From Epiperipatus broadwayi (Eukaryota; Onychophora; Udeonychophora; Euonychophora; Peripatidae): DNA of 64,000 bases. The notes under the pieces are model-generated. The model was not told the DNA's origin. It did no database searches and was given only the letters and a program-made list of their open reading frames with translations. Shown one piece after another: positions 1 to 10,518 of this stretch (position 1 is the first letter of the stretch; every line of letters begins with the position of its first letter). The stretch is taken from assembly GCA_028023455.1 (NCBI GenBank), contig JAQFVV010006246.1:1851501-1915500 (forward strand), given 5' to 3'. The translations under genes were made by a program, and so were the position numbers.

Positions 1-3000
1 ATAATTCAAGTGAGAATTAATCTTTGGTTTTACTATAATTTTCTTTACATGATTATTATTAGAATTGCTAAATAAAAGAAAACTTTTCATTAAAGAAAAA
101 AATGCGTTTATTACTTTCAGTGCTTTGTAAAATTTGACGGGGTGAAAACTCTTCACTGGACAATAGCTCACAGAAAAATAGTTCTGCTAATGAGATGATA
201 TGCATTTGTTTATGTAATGTTTTTTTTTAAGAAAAAACTAATTTGTAAAATTATATTTTATTTGTTTATATCAATATAGGTTAAGGTTTATATCTGTCAT
301 GTAACATTTTAATGATCTTGTAATGATAAGTATACCATTACCCCAGATTAAGTTTGTATTTAATATGAAGTAATACCTATGAAATACATCTGATTTGTTA
401 AATGCAATTGGAGATATAAACTTTGCATGTTAGGTACTTAAAAGAAAAATATTTTATATTTATTTAACGGGTAAAATAAATATTTAAAATTATCCAGAAG
501 TAACTCTAAAAAAAATAATAATGCTATAACAAGATATTTCTTGGTTAAAGTTTGAACAGAATTTATATTATATTAATTAAGTAATTTAGTAACAGTTATT
601 CTTTAATAACACATCAACTTTATTTAGTTTAAGCTAGTATGCTACCAATTACTTTTGAGTGTTCCTTCATTAAAATTAAAATTATTATTCTTTTCTCCTA
701 CCATGTCCATTGGTTTCAGATATTGATTGAGGTATACATTGTAACATAGGTTTATTATGATTAGTGTGTTTTCTTATCTTGCCTAAGTGTAGGATCGATA
801 TATGCTTAATATCAGCATATATAATACTTATAATGTATTTTATTTTGTGGGATGAAAATGATCTCCCCAAAATACTTTATTTTCCATGGGAGGATTAATT
901 TTGATTCAAGGTTATGGTAGGTTTGATAGTCCAGATGATCGATTGTCATGAATAGAATGATCCTTAGTTGATATAATATTTAGTAAAGTTAAGGTATTTT
1001 AAATCCCAAAAGAGGATTATACTTGGTGCGTGTGCATTTTCTTTAGGTGGTCAGGATATAGATTCCACACCTATACGTTTTATGCCTGAGTAATAGGCAA
1101 GAAACCACCAAATACTTCAGTGTAGTATTTTACTCTGTAGACATTCGTTGTTATTCTGCATTCCTCATGTGAATATAAAGATAGTTCCACTATAGAAGGT
1201 GTTGATTATTGTGCTTTGTTTAAAAAGTTATGGCAAGGATAAATGTCAGGTTTGAGGTGTTAGTTCCTCAAGGTGCACTTTAGTATCAATAGTGCCTTAG
1301 TAGTTAAGATCAATATCTGTATCGTGCTACTGAATCTTGTCAGTAGTTGACAAGCAAACCAATGGAGAAAGTTAAGTTAAAATTGCATATTTTAAAATGC
1401 TTATTTATTGGAGGAATATTCAAACGCAATGTTTAGTGTTAGTTAATAATTAAGAAATATTCATAATTTGAATTACACTTATAATTAAAATATTTATCGT
1501 AACTTAGGTGGACATCAAGTTAAATGTAAGATGGTGAGTGCGACTTCTGATAAATGACCCATAATTAGGAATAGGTTGTTCAATTATAAACCATAACTTG
1601 ATTAACTTTATTAGGAAAAAATTTAATATTTTGCGTACTTCATATCATAGTATTAATCAATAAAAAACAAAAATAGTTAGTCAATAACTTTAAGTAAAAG
1701 CTTTATAGAAAGTTTACCAAAATTATAGATTAGTGTATTAGTAAATGAGATGCACTTTTTAGCTAGTCAATCCAATGCAATAGCATGATTGCAAACATGT
1801 GAATTTATAATTTTAATCTATACCTAAATAATAGACCGATTAATGTTGATTTATATTTCGTATCAACGTGATATTATTAAATAAATTTGTATATATTTTT
1901 TTTAGTTCTGTGATAGTAATAAATTATAGTCTTGTCTATATTCGTTGTGAATTCATTTTTTGTATGCTAAATATAAGTGTGTTTGCATAATATTTGCAAA
2001 ACATTTCTTGAGTCCGAAATCATTTCAAACTCTCAAAAGCTTAATGTACCAGATAGACATACTTTATGCAGATTTGAATATTTCATTTCATTTTATTTTA
2101 ATAATAATTATTTATAGAGTTGCAAACTTCAGACTAAACGTCATTTAATTGTAAGAATGAATTCATTCCCAAGTTATTAACCCTGACTGCACATTATTCC
2201 AGTTATATCTAGTTAAATTGTTGAATTAATTAGTCTTAGTTAATTTATTGCGTTGTCATGGATGATGACAGGACACAAAAAGCACCCTTGTCTTTTTATT
2301 ATTCTGACAGATTCTGGATAAAAAGGCTATATTTTTCGAAATTTTATGTGATTATTCATGTCATTGGTGATCATATTTATCACCCCTTTTAAATAATTAT
2401 AATAGTTGTTATGATATATGAGGACACATTAACTTTGAAGTAAAGTGAATGTTTCCTATAGCTTACCAGAATACATGTCATATGTGACAGCACAGTATTG
2501 TAGAGTTTTTTTTAAAGTAGACAAAGAAACCCTGAGATTATTATTGTCATTATAATTATTCTTGATTTAAGAATTGATCTATTATTGATTCTACAGCAAT
2601 GTTGTGGCTTAAAAGAGGCCAACTTACAATTGTGCTATAAGAAAAATATTTTCAGATCATATTGTCAAATGATTTACACAATGGATATATTTTTAAGAGA
2701 AGATGAGAAGTTATCATCATTGTTGAAAAGTGCAAATTCTTATAGCTCAGAGAATGTGTTTTTGATAAGGAGATGATGTTATTTTATTCTAAATTATTAA
2801 TTAGGGAATGAGTGCATTTCTCTTCCTTCCCAAGATATTTATTTTACTGATGATAATTTATTTTATAATTTTAATTTCTTTCCTTATCTTAACTGCATAT
2901 CTCTGTAGCTAAATTGTTTTATAACTAACCGACCACTGAGCTAGACCGAGGATGCACATTGGTGAGTTTGCATGTCACCAAGAATATACTTTATTAGGTT

Positions 3001-3127
3001 AGAAAATAGGATGCCTAACTATAGGGGCGATTGATGTACTTAGCTTAAACTATATTCTAGTTACTAATATTATAAGGTTGGTAAATATTTTACAGTTATA
3101 GTTACTAATTTTATTTATTAGGTTAGA
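1..3127. other. AT-rich sequence with no recognised gene
   Basis: Only short AT-driven open frames are present, with stops in all frames every few tens of codons. I searched for an upstream CUB exon (CGG followed by SPNYP-like residues) because the first exon seen at 6329 starts inside a CUB domain. I found none, so the preceding exon is probably outside the window. No repeat with visible ends was found. Confidence 0.5.
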
Positions 3128-3160
3128 ATATATATATCCCAACAAAAAGCTATTATAGAT
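3128..3160. repeat. Left direct repeat flanking foldback element B
   Basis: An (AT)n run followed by a unique stretch beginning CCCAACAAAAAGC and ending ATTATAGAT recurs at 4137-4169. The pair brackets palindromic element B and is best read as a long target-site duplication of more than 20 bp, although the microsatellite part makes its exact length uncertain. Confidence 0.6.
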
Positions 3161-3302
3161 ATATATGAAAAACAGAAAACAAGTTAAAAACTTGCTAACG
3201 CTTGTATTTATGTCAACAGATGGTGTTCTACCAAAAATACCGTCAAGCGTATGTTTACATAAACATCAGAGCATGCATTCACTATCTCTAATTTTAATTC
3301 CA

Positions 3303-3346
3303 CTTTCAGATCATGATTTCAAGCTAATTGCTATCATCAGTGAAAG
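3303..3346 (-). ncRNA. Type I hammerhead ribozyme motif, element B left arm
   Basis: Read on the minus strand: helix I 5' strand CUUUCA, core CUGAUGA (3334-3340), helix II region UAGCAAUUAGCUU with an AGC/GCU stem, GAAA, tiny helix III AUC-AU-GAU, cleavage triplet AUC, then helix I 3' strand UGAAAG. All conserved hammerhead core positions are present and helix I is six perfect pairs. Helix II has a U-U apposition next to the core, so activity is uncertain. It is the mirror image of the motif at 4005-4048. Confidence 0.7.
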
Positions 3347-3614
3347 ACAGGAATTTTAGAAACTAAATCTAAACACAAACTCTGAGCGTTTATGAAACAG
3401 TTCTATTCAGCTTGCAAGCGTGAATCTTTTAGACATGTAATGTCTTCAAACTCAGCATAGCAAGCCAGATAGCTATATGGGTCTGATCTCAGTTCAGCAT
3501 CACCACATAGTAGAAGCCTCTGCAATATATATCATTGCTAGAAAGACCTCAAAGGTACATTTATGAAAAACAAAAAACAAGTTAAAAACTTGCTAACGCT
3601 TGTATTTATGTCAA

Positions 3615-3650
3615 CAGATGGCAAATAGCTTGAAATCATGATCTGAAAGT
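3615..3650 (+). ncRNA. Truncated hammerhead remnant at centre of element B
   Basis: The helix II half, GAAA, helix III and helix I 3' strand match the other B ribozymes. The CUGAUGA side is replaced by ACAGAUGG, where the truncated central module joins. It is not a functional core and is listed as a broken copy. Confidence 0.5.
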
Positions 3651-4004
3651 GGAATTAAAGTTAGAGATAGTGAATGCATACTCTGACGTTTATGTAAACA
3701 TACGCTTGATGGTGTTTTTGGTAGAACACCATCTGTTGACATAAATACAAGCGTTAGCAAGTTTTTAACTTGTTTTTTGTTTTTCATAAATGTACCTTTG
3801 AGGTCTTTCTAGCAATGATATATATTGCAGAGGCTTCCACTATGTGGTGATGCTGAACTGAGATCAGACCCATATAGCTATCTGGCTTGCTATGCTGAGT
3901 TTGAAGACATTACATGTCTAAAAGATTCACGCTTGCAAGCTGAATAGAAACTGTTTCATAAACGCTCAGAGTTTGTGTTTAGATTTAGTTTCTAAAATTC
4001 CTGT

Positions 4005-4048
4005 CTTTCACTGATGATAGCAAATAGCTTGAAATCATGATCTGAAAG
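4005..4048 (+). ncRNA. Type I hammerhead ribozyme motif, element B right arm
   Basis: Helix I 5' strand CUUUCA (4005-4010), CUGAUGA (4011-4017), helix II region UAGCAAAUAGCUU (4018-4030), GAAA (4031-4034), minimal helix III, cleavage triplet AUC ending at 4042, helix I 3' strand UGAAAG (4043-4048). The order and spacing are those of type I hammerheads with minimal helix III known from Penelope-like elements and retrozymes. Predicted cleavage is between 4042 and 4043. Confidence 0.75.
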
Positions 4049-4136
4049 TGGAATTAAAGTTAGAGATAGTGAATGCATGCTCTGACGATTATGTAAACAT
4101 ATGCTTGACGGTGTTTTTGGTAGAACATTGATATAT

Positions 4137-4169
4137 ATATATATATCCCAACAAAAAGCTATTATAGAT
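4137..4169. repeat. Right direct repeat flanking element B
   Basis: Second copy of the sequence at 3128-3160, again (AT)n followed by the CCCAACAAAAAGC unit, ending just before TAGTAGATAAG. Confidence 0.6.
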
Positions 4170-4500
4170 TAGTAGATAAGATTTTTAGCAAGGAAGATTG
4201 ACAATTAATAGTAATTGACAGTTTTTTGGCAACAAAAAAAAGAGATAAAGTTATCTATATTTACATGGATATAATCTCTCCATTTCTATTCTTTATCAAA
4301 CTAAAAATGTATGAAAAAATGTAATTCAATATATATATATTGCTCATGTGAGTTGTAGATGCTACTGTTTCATTTTGCATTTTCTTGGCAATTTTGCAAG
4401 AATGGTGTGGTGTAAAATATGACAGTATTCTGCTACATTGTCAAAATCAGAAATCACATTATATATATAATAAAGTTTGATATCTGTATTCGTTTCACAA

Positions 4501-4693
4501 TATATGTAATATACAAATCAATATATATATCAAAATACAGTACAATTTATATAAATTCTTTTAGAAGTACTTTCGACTATACACTTTGTAGTCTTTATAC
4601 AAAGTGTATAGTCGAAAGTACTTCTAAAAGAATATAATTTATATAAATTGTACTGTATTTTGATATATATATATTGATTTGTATATTACATAT
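4501..4693. repeat. Near-perfect hairpin, about 90-bp arms
   Basis: The left arm 4501-4590 and right arm 4598-4693 are reverse complements apart from one short insertion (about 5 bases) and an extra TA step. They are separated by a seven-base loop (GTCTTTA). The tips are AT microsatellite. It looks like a young MITE-like or foldback insertion. No ribozyme core and no coding potential were seen. Confidence 0.75.
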
Positions 4694-5993
4694 ATATATA
4701 TCAAATCTGATTATTATGTAATGCTCATCTTTCAATGTAAAATGCAATTCATGACTCAATCTTCTTGACTGAAAGAATAAAATGATTCAGTGATATCTCA
4801 AATGAAAATATTATTTAATAATACAACTCAACAAAATGAGATAGTAATAAAGTTTTGATTAAAACTATCTAAAGGCAAAAAATAATCATCACAAAAAATC
4901 ATAACAAGTGAATAAGAATTTTAAAACTTTAAAAAAAAAAAAAAGATGTAGGAATGGATTGTTAATTAAAGTAACAAGAAAATATTAGCCAACAAAAATA
5001 ATTGGTGTACAGTGTTTTAAATGGCAATTAATAGAGGATTGAGAGGCATAGTCAAATAAATGAATTCTCATGCAGGTTAAGATTTTATTGAATTAATTTG
5101 AATATGGGCCTAAAATGATTTTATTAGAAAAGAAGTAATATTGGCAACTAATTGTAAATTGAGATAAGTAGAAAAAACAACAGCATGGCAATAATTTCAT
5201 GGGTACAATATAACATCAAGTGCTGCATTCCATCTGAAGTTATACTGAGATAATAAAAAAATATATTGCAGAATGATATAAATTATTTTAATAATTAAAT
5301 TACTTTTCTGCAGATTTAATTGATGCAATGCATTTTATAAACATGATAATGGACGTTGTTAAAGATATATTGAAATGCAATTGTTAGCTAGATAATTAAT
5401 AAATCATTTTATGTTCTGTACTTATAGCAATTTAGACTGTTAAAAAATGTAATTTTTTTGTATGCATATTCTGCTGACATAAAAACAATAAGTAATCTAA
5501 TAAAATTAAAAGAATCTGTTTAGTAAAATAAATTAATGTTATTATGCTAAAGATATCTGTATCTATTTTCTATAAGTGTTAAAGCATATTTGAGTAACTA
5601 CTTGCCAATTAATAATAAATTTTATGTTTATCAATCTTGCTAAACAATATTTCTGGCCAATTAAATGCTAGCTAGATGTATAATGATTGTAAAAACTATT
5701 CATCTTATTTGGAATATTTTTACTTCCAATTAATATTTGATACATTACAAGTAATGTGGAAGATCTATTTGTTGCAATTTATTAGTATCAAGCACAAACT
5801 TTATATGTGCTTTTTATACATAGAATAAATATTTTATATCTTCAACTGTTTATCAGATATACATAGATATATAAGAAAAGATCATATGTACCACCCAAAA
5901 ATGTATAAAAAATTTCAAATTAGATTCAAACATTGTCTTATTCAATGTTACTATTATGAACAGAAAAATCCGTATGCAAAAGTGATATAAAAT
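4694..5993. other. Intergenic or intronic AT-rich DNA, nothing recognised
   Basis: No open frame of note, no repeat with visible ends and no CUB coding sequence were found in either strand. Confidence 0.45.
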
Positions 5994-6134
5994 AATTCAG
6001 TAATTATTATTATTATTATTTCTCATGTGTCATAGCATCAGCCGGGATGCGAAACCACTAACCCAGGATAACTGCTTGTAAAGCAGCTGTCACTGACCTC
6101 TGGACCACCAATGCTTGACAATTCAGTAATTATT
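5994..6134 (-). mobile_element. tRNA-derived SINE with 15-bp target duplication
   Basis: On the minus strand the element starts GTCAAGCATTGG. It has an A-box-like segment, then a B-box-like GGTTTCGCATCCC, and ends in a TGACACATGAG segment with an (AAT)n tail. The direct repeat AATTCAGTAATTATT at 5994-6008 and 6120-6134 is a perfect 15-bp target-site duplication. The body is about 110 bp. The same head is found at 31908, which confirms a family. Such SINEs depend on a LINE for reverse transcription. Confidence 0.75.
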
Positions 6135-6189
6135 TTTTGTGTCTTTTGATGCAATTCTCAATTTCAGTAATTATTTTTTGTGTCTTTAC
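6122..6189. repeat. Short tandem duplication of about 26 bp
   Basis: The segment 6122-6147 (TTCAGTAATTATTTTTTGTG onward) is repeated at 6164-6189 with one difference. It overlaps the right target duplication of the SINE. Confidence 0.6.
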
Positions 6190-6328
6190 TGTAGATTTAG
6201 AATTTTCCCTTAATGCAAACTTTTTTGAAAATTTACTTTTATATTATATGTGATATTTTGATAATATTAGAATTAAAGTTTTTAAGGTAATATATAATAG
6301 AATTCTATTATATATATATATATTTTAG

Positions 6329-6475
6329 GTCATAGATTTGAAGATACTATTGGTACGTTCTGTGGAAAGACAAAAATACCTGAAAACATTATACTTCCTT
6401 ATTCTTCTCTAAATATTCGATTTGTAAATGATTTGAACATGTCATATGGATTTAGTGCTTCATATTCATTCAGCA
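6329..6475 (+). CDS. CUB-domain gene, exon a (C-terminal half of a CUB domain)
   Basis: Acceptor ATTTTAG ends at 6328 and donor GTAAG begins at 6476. The exon enters with two bases of a split codon and leaves in phase 1 (147 bp). It translates to a CUB C-terminal half: GTFCGKTKIP (the LGRFCG-type motif), then SSLNIRFVND, then YGFSASYSFS, the usual closing beta-strand GFxAxY. CUB domains are extracellular beta-sandwich modules for protein or ligand binding. This half pairs with an exon upstream that is not visible. Phase 1 joins exactly to the exon at 10397, so the next CUB follows without a linker, as in cubilin-like proteins. An alternative is another tandem-CUB protein. The family call is firm; the orthologue is not. 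Confidence 0.85.
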
Positions 6476-8934
6476 GTAAGTTCTTATTTAATTTAATGTG
6501 TGGAAACTTTTTAAAAATAAATGCAATTAAAATAACCACATTTTATAATTTTTTTTTTTTTACATAATTCAATTGTCTTTGGTTTATTAGAATTTGTTAG
6601 TTTGAATTACTGTATAATATCTCACTATACTATACAACTACATACGCTGGTTAAAACACAATACAATAACTAAAAAAGACTTCTTTGTTAGATTTATTTA
6701 TCATCTTCATCAAACAAAATCTAAAAATAATCCGAAAAAATTGCAAGTTAAACACATATAATTACTTTAATCATTGTCTTTTATCATTTCTTGCACAATT
6801 AATATGTTAACTGTCTTTTAATTTTTATTGAAAATATCTTCAAAAATAGATGCTTTTTCCTTTAAAATAATACTCATTAATTACAACTACAATTTTTTAC
6901 TGATCTATTATGATTTTTTTGTTATAAACATTTATATAACATCATATATATCTAATGTAAAGTGTTCACATTAAACAACTTGAATAAACCCTATGACTGC
7001 ATTAATATCCCTTATCATATTTTTTTAATAAAACATCTTGATCATGAAAAACACATAAACAAATAGATTACAGAAATGTTTATCAACATGTCAAGAAGAC
7101 CTGTCAATTGATTGATATATTTCACAATCATTAAATACAGCAGCAGTTGGATCAGGATTCTCCATTCTCATTTTCCCCTTTTTATTTAATATGAGATAGC
7201 TATGTTTTTGTTCACTTTTTTCATTGTTAAATATAAGATATTCATAACTAACATCATTTGCAATGTTTTTTTTATTAAAATAAAGGCATTAAGTATTGAA
7301 CACTGCCTAAAAAATGGCTCAACTGAAAAAAAAGTTATTCATCACAATTTGGTTAATTTTATTATATATTATAAAATATATTTCAATGATAAATTGATTA
7401 CACAAACTTTCTATCTGATATTTATTGACTATTTCATTCTGTAATATATCATATTGCCTGATAAAATCATGTGTTGTTTGTTACATATCTTTAAAATAAT
7501 ATGTATAGAGTTTTTTTCCCACAGTTAGACAATTTAGCATAATTAAGATAGTTTTTCCAATTTTAATTTCCTAAGAAATTCTTGTCTACTTAAAATAAAG
7601 TCTCAAGTCTTGTCATGATTTGAACTTGAGAGGCTAATGTGGTAAACTCTTAAGGAGGTGAATAAATTAATATTGCAGAAGCATGTTCTGTCTTTGTGCT
7701 CTATCTTCATGTGTCAGTTAGTAAGTTGCAATGTGATTATCTGAAATAATTTTATAAACATACTTTGGAAATTCTCTACCAATAAGAAATTTCAAAGACC
7801 ACTTAAGGTTTGAACTTCAACTATTAAACAATGATACAAATTAGTCTGGGGATAAATATACAAAGAATGTATTACTGATTTCTGTTATCCATTAAATAAA
7901 TAGTCAAATTGTTTATTGTTCATGTAATAAGACACTGCACCAAACCATTTAAATGTATAATATATTGATTACTCAAATTTATAGTAGATGGCTCTAGAAT
8001 AATTTAAAAATAAATATATTATTATTTTTACTTTAGATATTTATTGTAAGTAGAGAAAAACATAATACTTTGTTATATACTTTTCTTGCCACAAATTGCA
8101 AATAATCTAGTTAATATATATATATATAATTAATGTCATTAAAATATATATTTTTTGATTTAATATAAGAGTTTCTGCAAATAAGTATGTTCAAATTCAA
8201 AATTTAGAGTGTTTGAATTTCATATTACTTACTCAAATAATAGAAAAGTAATAGTTTGTTTCTAGTGTGTGAGTGCAAATCTTTATCCCACTCAAAATGA
8301 TAACTAGATGTTAATGTGAAAATGTGGATATTGTGTTAGTGATATTATCAAATTGCAGGTACTGAAACTACAAATAATTGATGCAAAGACTTTTTACTAT
8401 CAGGTCATTCTTTCAGTTAAATTATTTACAGTTTTTTATATGTTTTTTTAACTATCTCTGGTTTTTTTATTTGTCTGTTTGAATCAGATCTTATAATTTA
8501 ATTTTTGCTCACTTCCTATTTTTAATCTAATTGAAACTTTGTATGCCTATATATTCCTAATGACATGAAAAGGTTGTTTCAGAGTTTGAAAACAATTTTA
8601 GCAAAAATTAATAATAAAAAATTTATTTTATTTTATTTTATGTGTAACATTGATGCTAGTGATGTATAATTGCATTATTTGTAATTTAAAACATTCATAA
8701 TTAAAATCATTTAATTAAATTTACAATTAAAATTCACTTTCTTATATTGATGTTAATCTATTCATAAGTTTAAAAATGATCTTTTTTAATCTAATGAATA
8801 GATTGGCTATTAGCATTTATTGTATTTTAGAACTGAAATTGCAAATTGGATCAACTACAAAGCATAATATATATTAAATTAAATGCTAAACCAAAAAAAT
8901 GTTGATAACTTACTATTATATATAGGAATAAGTT
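6476..8934 (+). other. Intron of the CUB gene, nothing else recognised
   Basis: AT-rich intron sequence with homopolymer and TA runs. The open frame at 7202-7444 is dominated by Ile, Phe and Lys and resembles no family, so I treat it as chance. Confidence 0.5.
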
Positions 8935-9059
8935 TGTTGTTCTGCATAAAACAGGCAAAATTCTCCATATAGTAGTGCCACTCAGTGCAAGCCAGAGTAA
9001 TCACTGGATGCCAGAAGGCTTGTGCATAAAATTACTATCTAGTGCCTACTCATCCAATA

Positions 9060-9101
9060 TCCCCCAACTAGTTTCTGGCTTGTGGCCTTCGTCAGTGAGA
9101 A
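9060..9101 (-). ncRNA. Hammerhead ribozyme motif, element A copy 1
   Basis: On the minus strand: helix I UUCUCA, core CUGACGA (matches CUGANGA), helix II GGC/GCC around CACAA, GAAA, helix III CUAG type, then UU in place of the family's GUC triplet followed by GGGGGAU. The core is complete. The cleavage-site region has drifted (C17 to U, first helix I base to G), so cleavage would be weaker if it occurs. Confidence 0.6.
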
Positions 9102-9137
9102 GCTTTGGATCTGAGAACACTGCACCTAGATCTTAGG

Positions 9138-9180
9138 ATTTAACTGATGAAAGTTACAAGCCAGAAACTAGTTTGGGGAT
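9138..9180 (+). ncRNA. Degenerate hammerhead motif, element A copy 1
   Basis: CUGAUGA (9144-9150) and GAAA (9164-9167) are intact at family spacing. Helix II (AAGUUACAAGCCA) and the helix I 5' strand have lost most pairing through mutation. It is a decayed partner, inverted relative to 9060-9101. Confidence 0.5.
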
Positions 9181-9288
9181 ATTGGATGAGTAGGAACTAG
9201 ATGGGGATTTCTGCACATGCCTTCTGGCATTCATTGATTACTCTGGCTTGCACCAAGTGAAAAGATGATCATGTGATATTTAGTTGTT

Positions 9289-9471
9289 CTGCATAATGAA
9301 GTGATTTCTTTCTTTTTATAACTTAAAGCTGAGAGCACTTTTGGAGAAGTCCATCACAATTATAACTAGGTTTATAGTAACTTCACTAAAAGTGTACTTG
9401 GCTTTAGATTGATTATGGTGAACATCATGTCCACTCAATAAGAAAAAAGAAACCACTTCATTATGCAGCTA
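9289..9471. mobile_element. Small inverted-repeat (MITE-like) element
   Basis: CTGCATAATGAAGTGATTTC at about 9289 returns as its reverse complement ending CACTTCATTATGCAG at about 9471, with about 180 bp in all. The left tip is split off by the element A insertion, whose duplication includes part of it. Superfamily unknown. Confidence 0.5.
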
Positions 9472-9627
9472 AAAAAATGCATGCAAATTTGAATTACAAT
9501 ACAAAGGGGAAAATCACTATTACACATACACACACAGATATATATATATAGAAAATAGAAAAAAGAAATAAAAGCAAATTTTTTCTAAAAAATACATTTT
9601 CTTTAGTTTTCATATTATTCTTTATAT

Positions 9628-9862
9628 TATATATCCAAAAATTAAAAAGTGGGGTGATTATGTTAGGAATCATCTTAATTATACTTTATATAAATAGCAG
9701 TTAAATATATTCATTTCTTTATATAAATAGCAGAAAAACAATAAAGAATATTAAGTTTAAAATCTTAAATTGTAATTTTTGTTTCATAAGAAGACATAAA
9801 AAATCACAAAGGCTATATTTAAATATAATTACCCCACACTTTAATTTTTGGTCATATAATAT
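9628..9862. repeat. Loose inverted repeat around CCAAAAATTAAA
   Basis: CCAAAAATTAAAAAGTGGGG near 9628 has an imperfect reverse-complement partner near 9828-9862 (CCCCACACTTTAATTTTTGG). It is possibly an old hairpin element. Ends are not defined. Confidence 0.35.
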
Positions 9863-10040
9863 CAAAAATACTAGGAAATGTGAACATTTTTTTTAGTACA
9901 GTGCTTTTTAAAATATTTATTTATATACCATTCATTGATAATTACTTTATTCTGTGTATGCCTTTAAAATAGTAATGCCTTTTAATGCAATAGCAGATTC
10001 AAAATCTGAAAGTTCTGAAAAGATCAACTTTATCACTTCT

Positions 10041-10143
10041 GATAATTGAATCTCCATAGCAACAAACCTTTGTATTATTTATATGAAAATAATAATTGAA
10101 TCTCCATAGCAACAAACCTTTGTATTATTTATATGAAAATAAT
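10041..10143. repeat. Perfect 50-bp tandem duplication
   Basis: The unit beginning AATTGAATCTCCATAGC is present twice with a period of 50 bp (10044 and 10094) and no difference between copies. It ends in an (AAT)n run. Confidence 0.8.
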
Positions 10144-10396
10144 AATAATAATAATGGTATTTATAATCTTAAATTGAAAGATAAATAATAATTTATTTTT
10201 AAAAAATTGTTTTGTTTTTTTAGCTTAATTTCAACATTATATTTATTATAACTTGGCAACAAATTATTGCATTCAAAAATGAGATATTTTTGAAAAATAA
10301 ACATGACATGCATAGTTTTTAAAAAATCCGAAATGGATATTTTTAAAGGTTTATTTAATTAATCTAATTAATTATATTTCTGATGTTGCTTTTAAG

Positions 10397-10518
10397 ATTG
10401 TGGTGGAATTCTAGAAAATGAAGGAACATTTTCAAGTCCCAATTATCCACTCAATTATGGAAATAATATTCATTGTGCCTGGTTGCTAAAATCATCAGAT
10501 GGAAACTCTCCAATAATG
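10397..10518 (+). CDS. CUB-domain gene, exon b (N-terminal half of second CUB)
   Basis: Acceptor TGCTTTTAAG ends at 10396 and donor GTAAAA starts at 10519. The exon is 122 bp, entering in phase 1 and leaving in phase 0. It translates to CGGILENEGTFSSPNYPLNY, then an NNIHCAWLL segment: the first CUB cysteine in CGG, the SPNYP motif, and the second cysteine in CAW. The split codon from exon a (A+AT) gives Asn just before CGG, so the two domains abut. Its C-terminal half is exon c at 24075, beyond a 13.6-kb intron that contains a whole LTR retrotransposon. Confidence 0.9.

Larger units (their letters stand above)
3161..4136. mobile_element. Foldback (palindromic) element B with hammerhead motifs
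   Basis: About 1 kb of large imperfect palindrome. The sequence at about 3165-3615 returns as its reverse complement at about 3720-4127. Each arm has a 190-bp outer module (TATGAAAAACAGAAAACAAG at 3162) and an inner module carrying the string GCTATATGGGTCTGATCTC. A third, truncated outer module sits in the centre (3563-3650). Hammerhead ribozyme motifs lie at 3303-3346 (-) and 4005-4048 (+). A further partial copy of the outer module is at 48776-48952. There is no poly-A tail and no credible protein: the 64-codon frame from 3165 is not recognisable. I infer a non-autonomous, ribozyme-bearing retroelement in inverted-dimer form. Confidence 0.7.
8935..9296. mobile_element. Foldback element A, copy 1, with 14-bp target duplication
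   Basis: The body 8949-9282 starts AACAGGCAAAATTCTCC and ends in GATGATCATGTGAT plus a few bases. It is flanked by GTTGTTCTGCATAA at 8935-8948 and 9283-9296. The inside is palindromic: the module with CCATCTAGTGCC-type sequence and TACTCATCCAATATC appears in both orientations. Two hammerhead-type cores are present, 9060-9101 (-) and 9138-9180 (+). The copy has inserted into the tip of another small inverted-repeat element (9289-9471), so it is the younger insertion. No protein is encoded. Confidence 0.75.

Noticed and set aside
3165-3359. 64-codon frame beginning MKNRKQVKNLL in element B
   Set aside because: The same module at 48782 and in the other arm does not keep the frame, so there is no evidence of selection for a protein.
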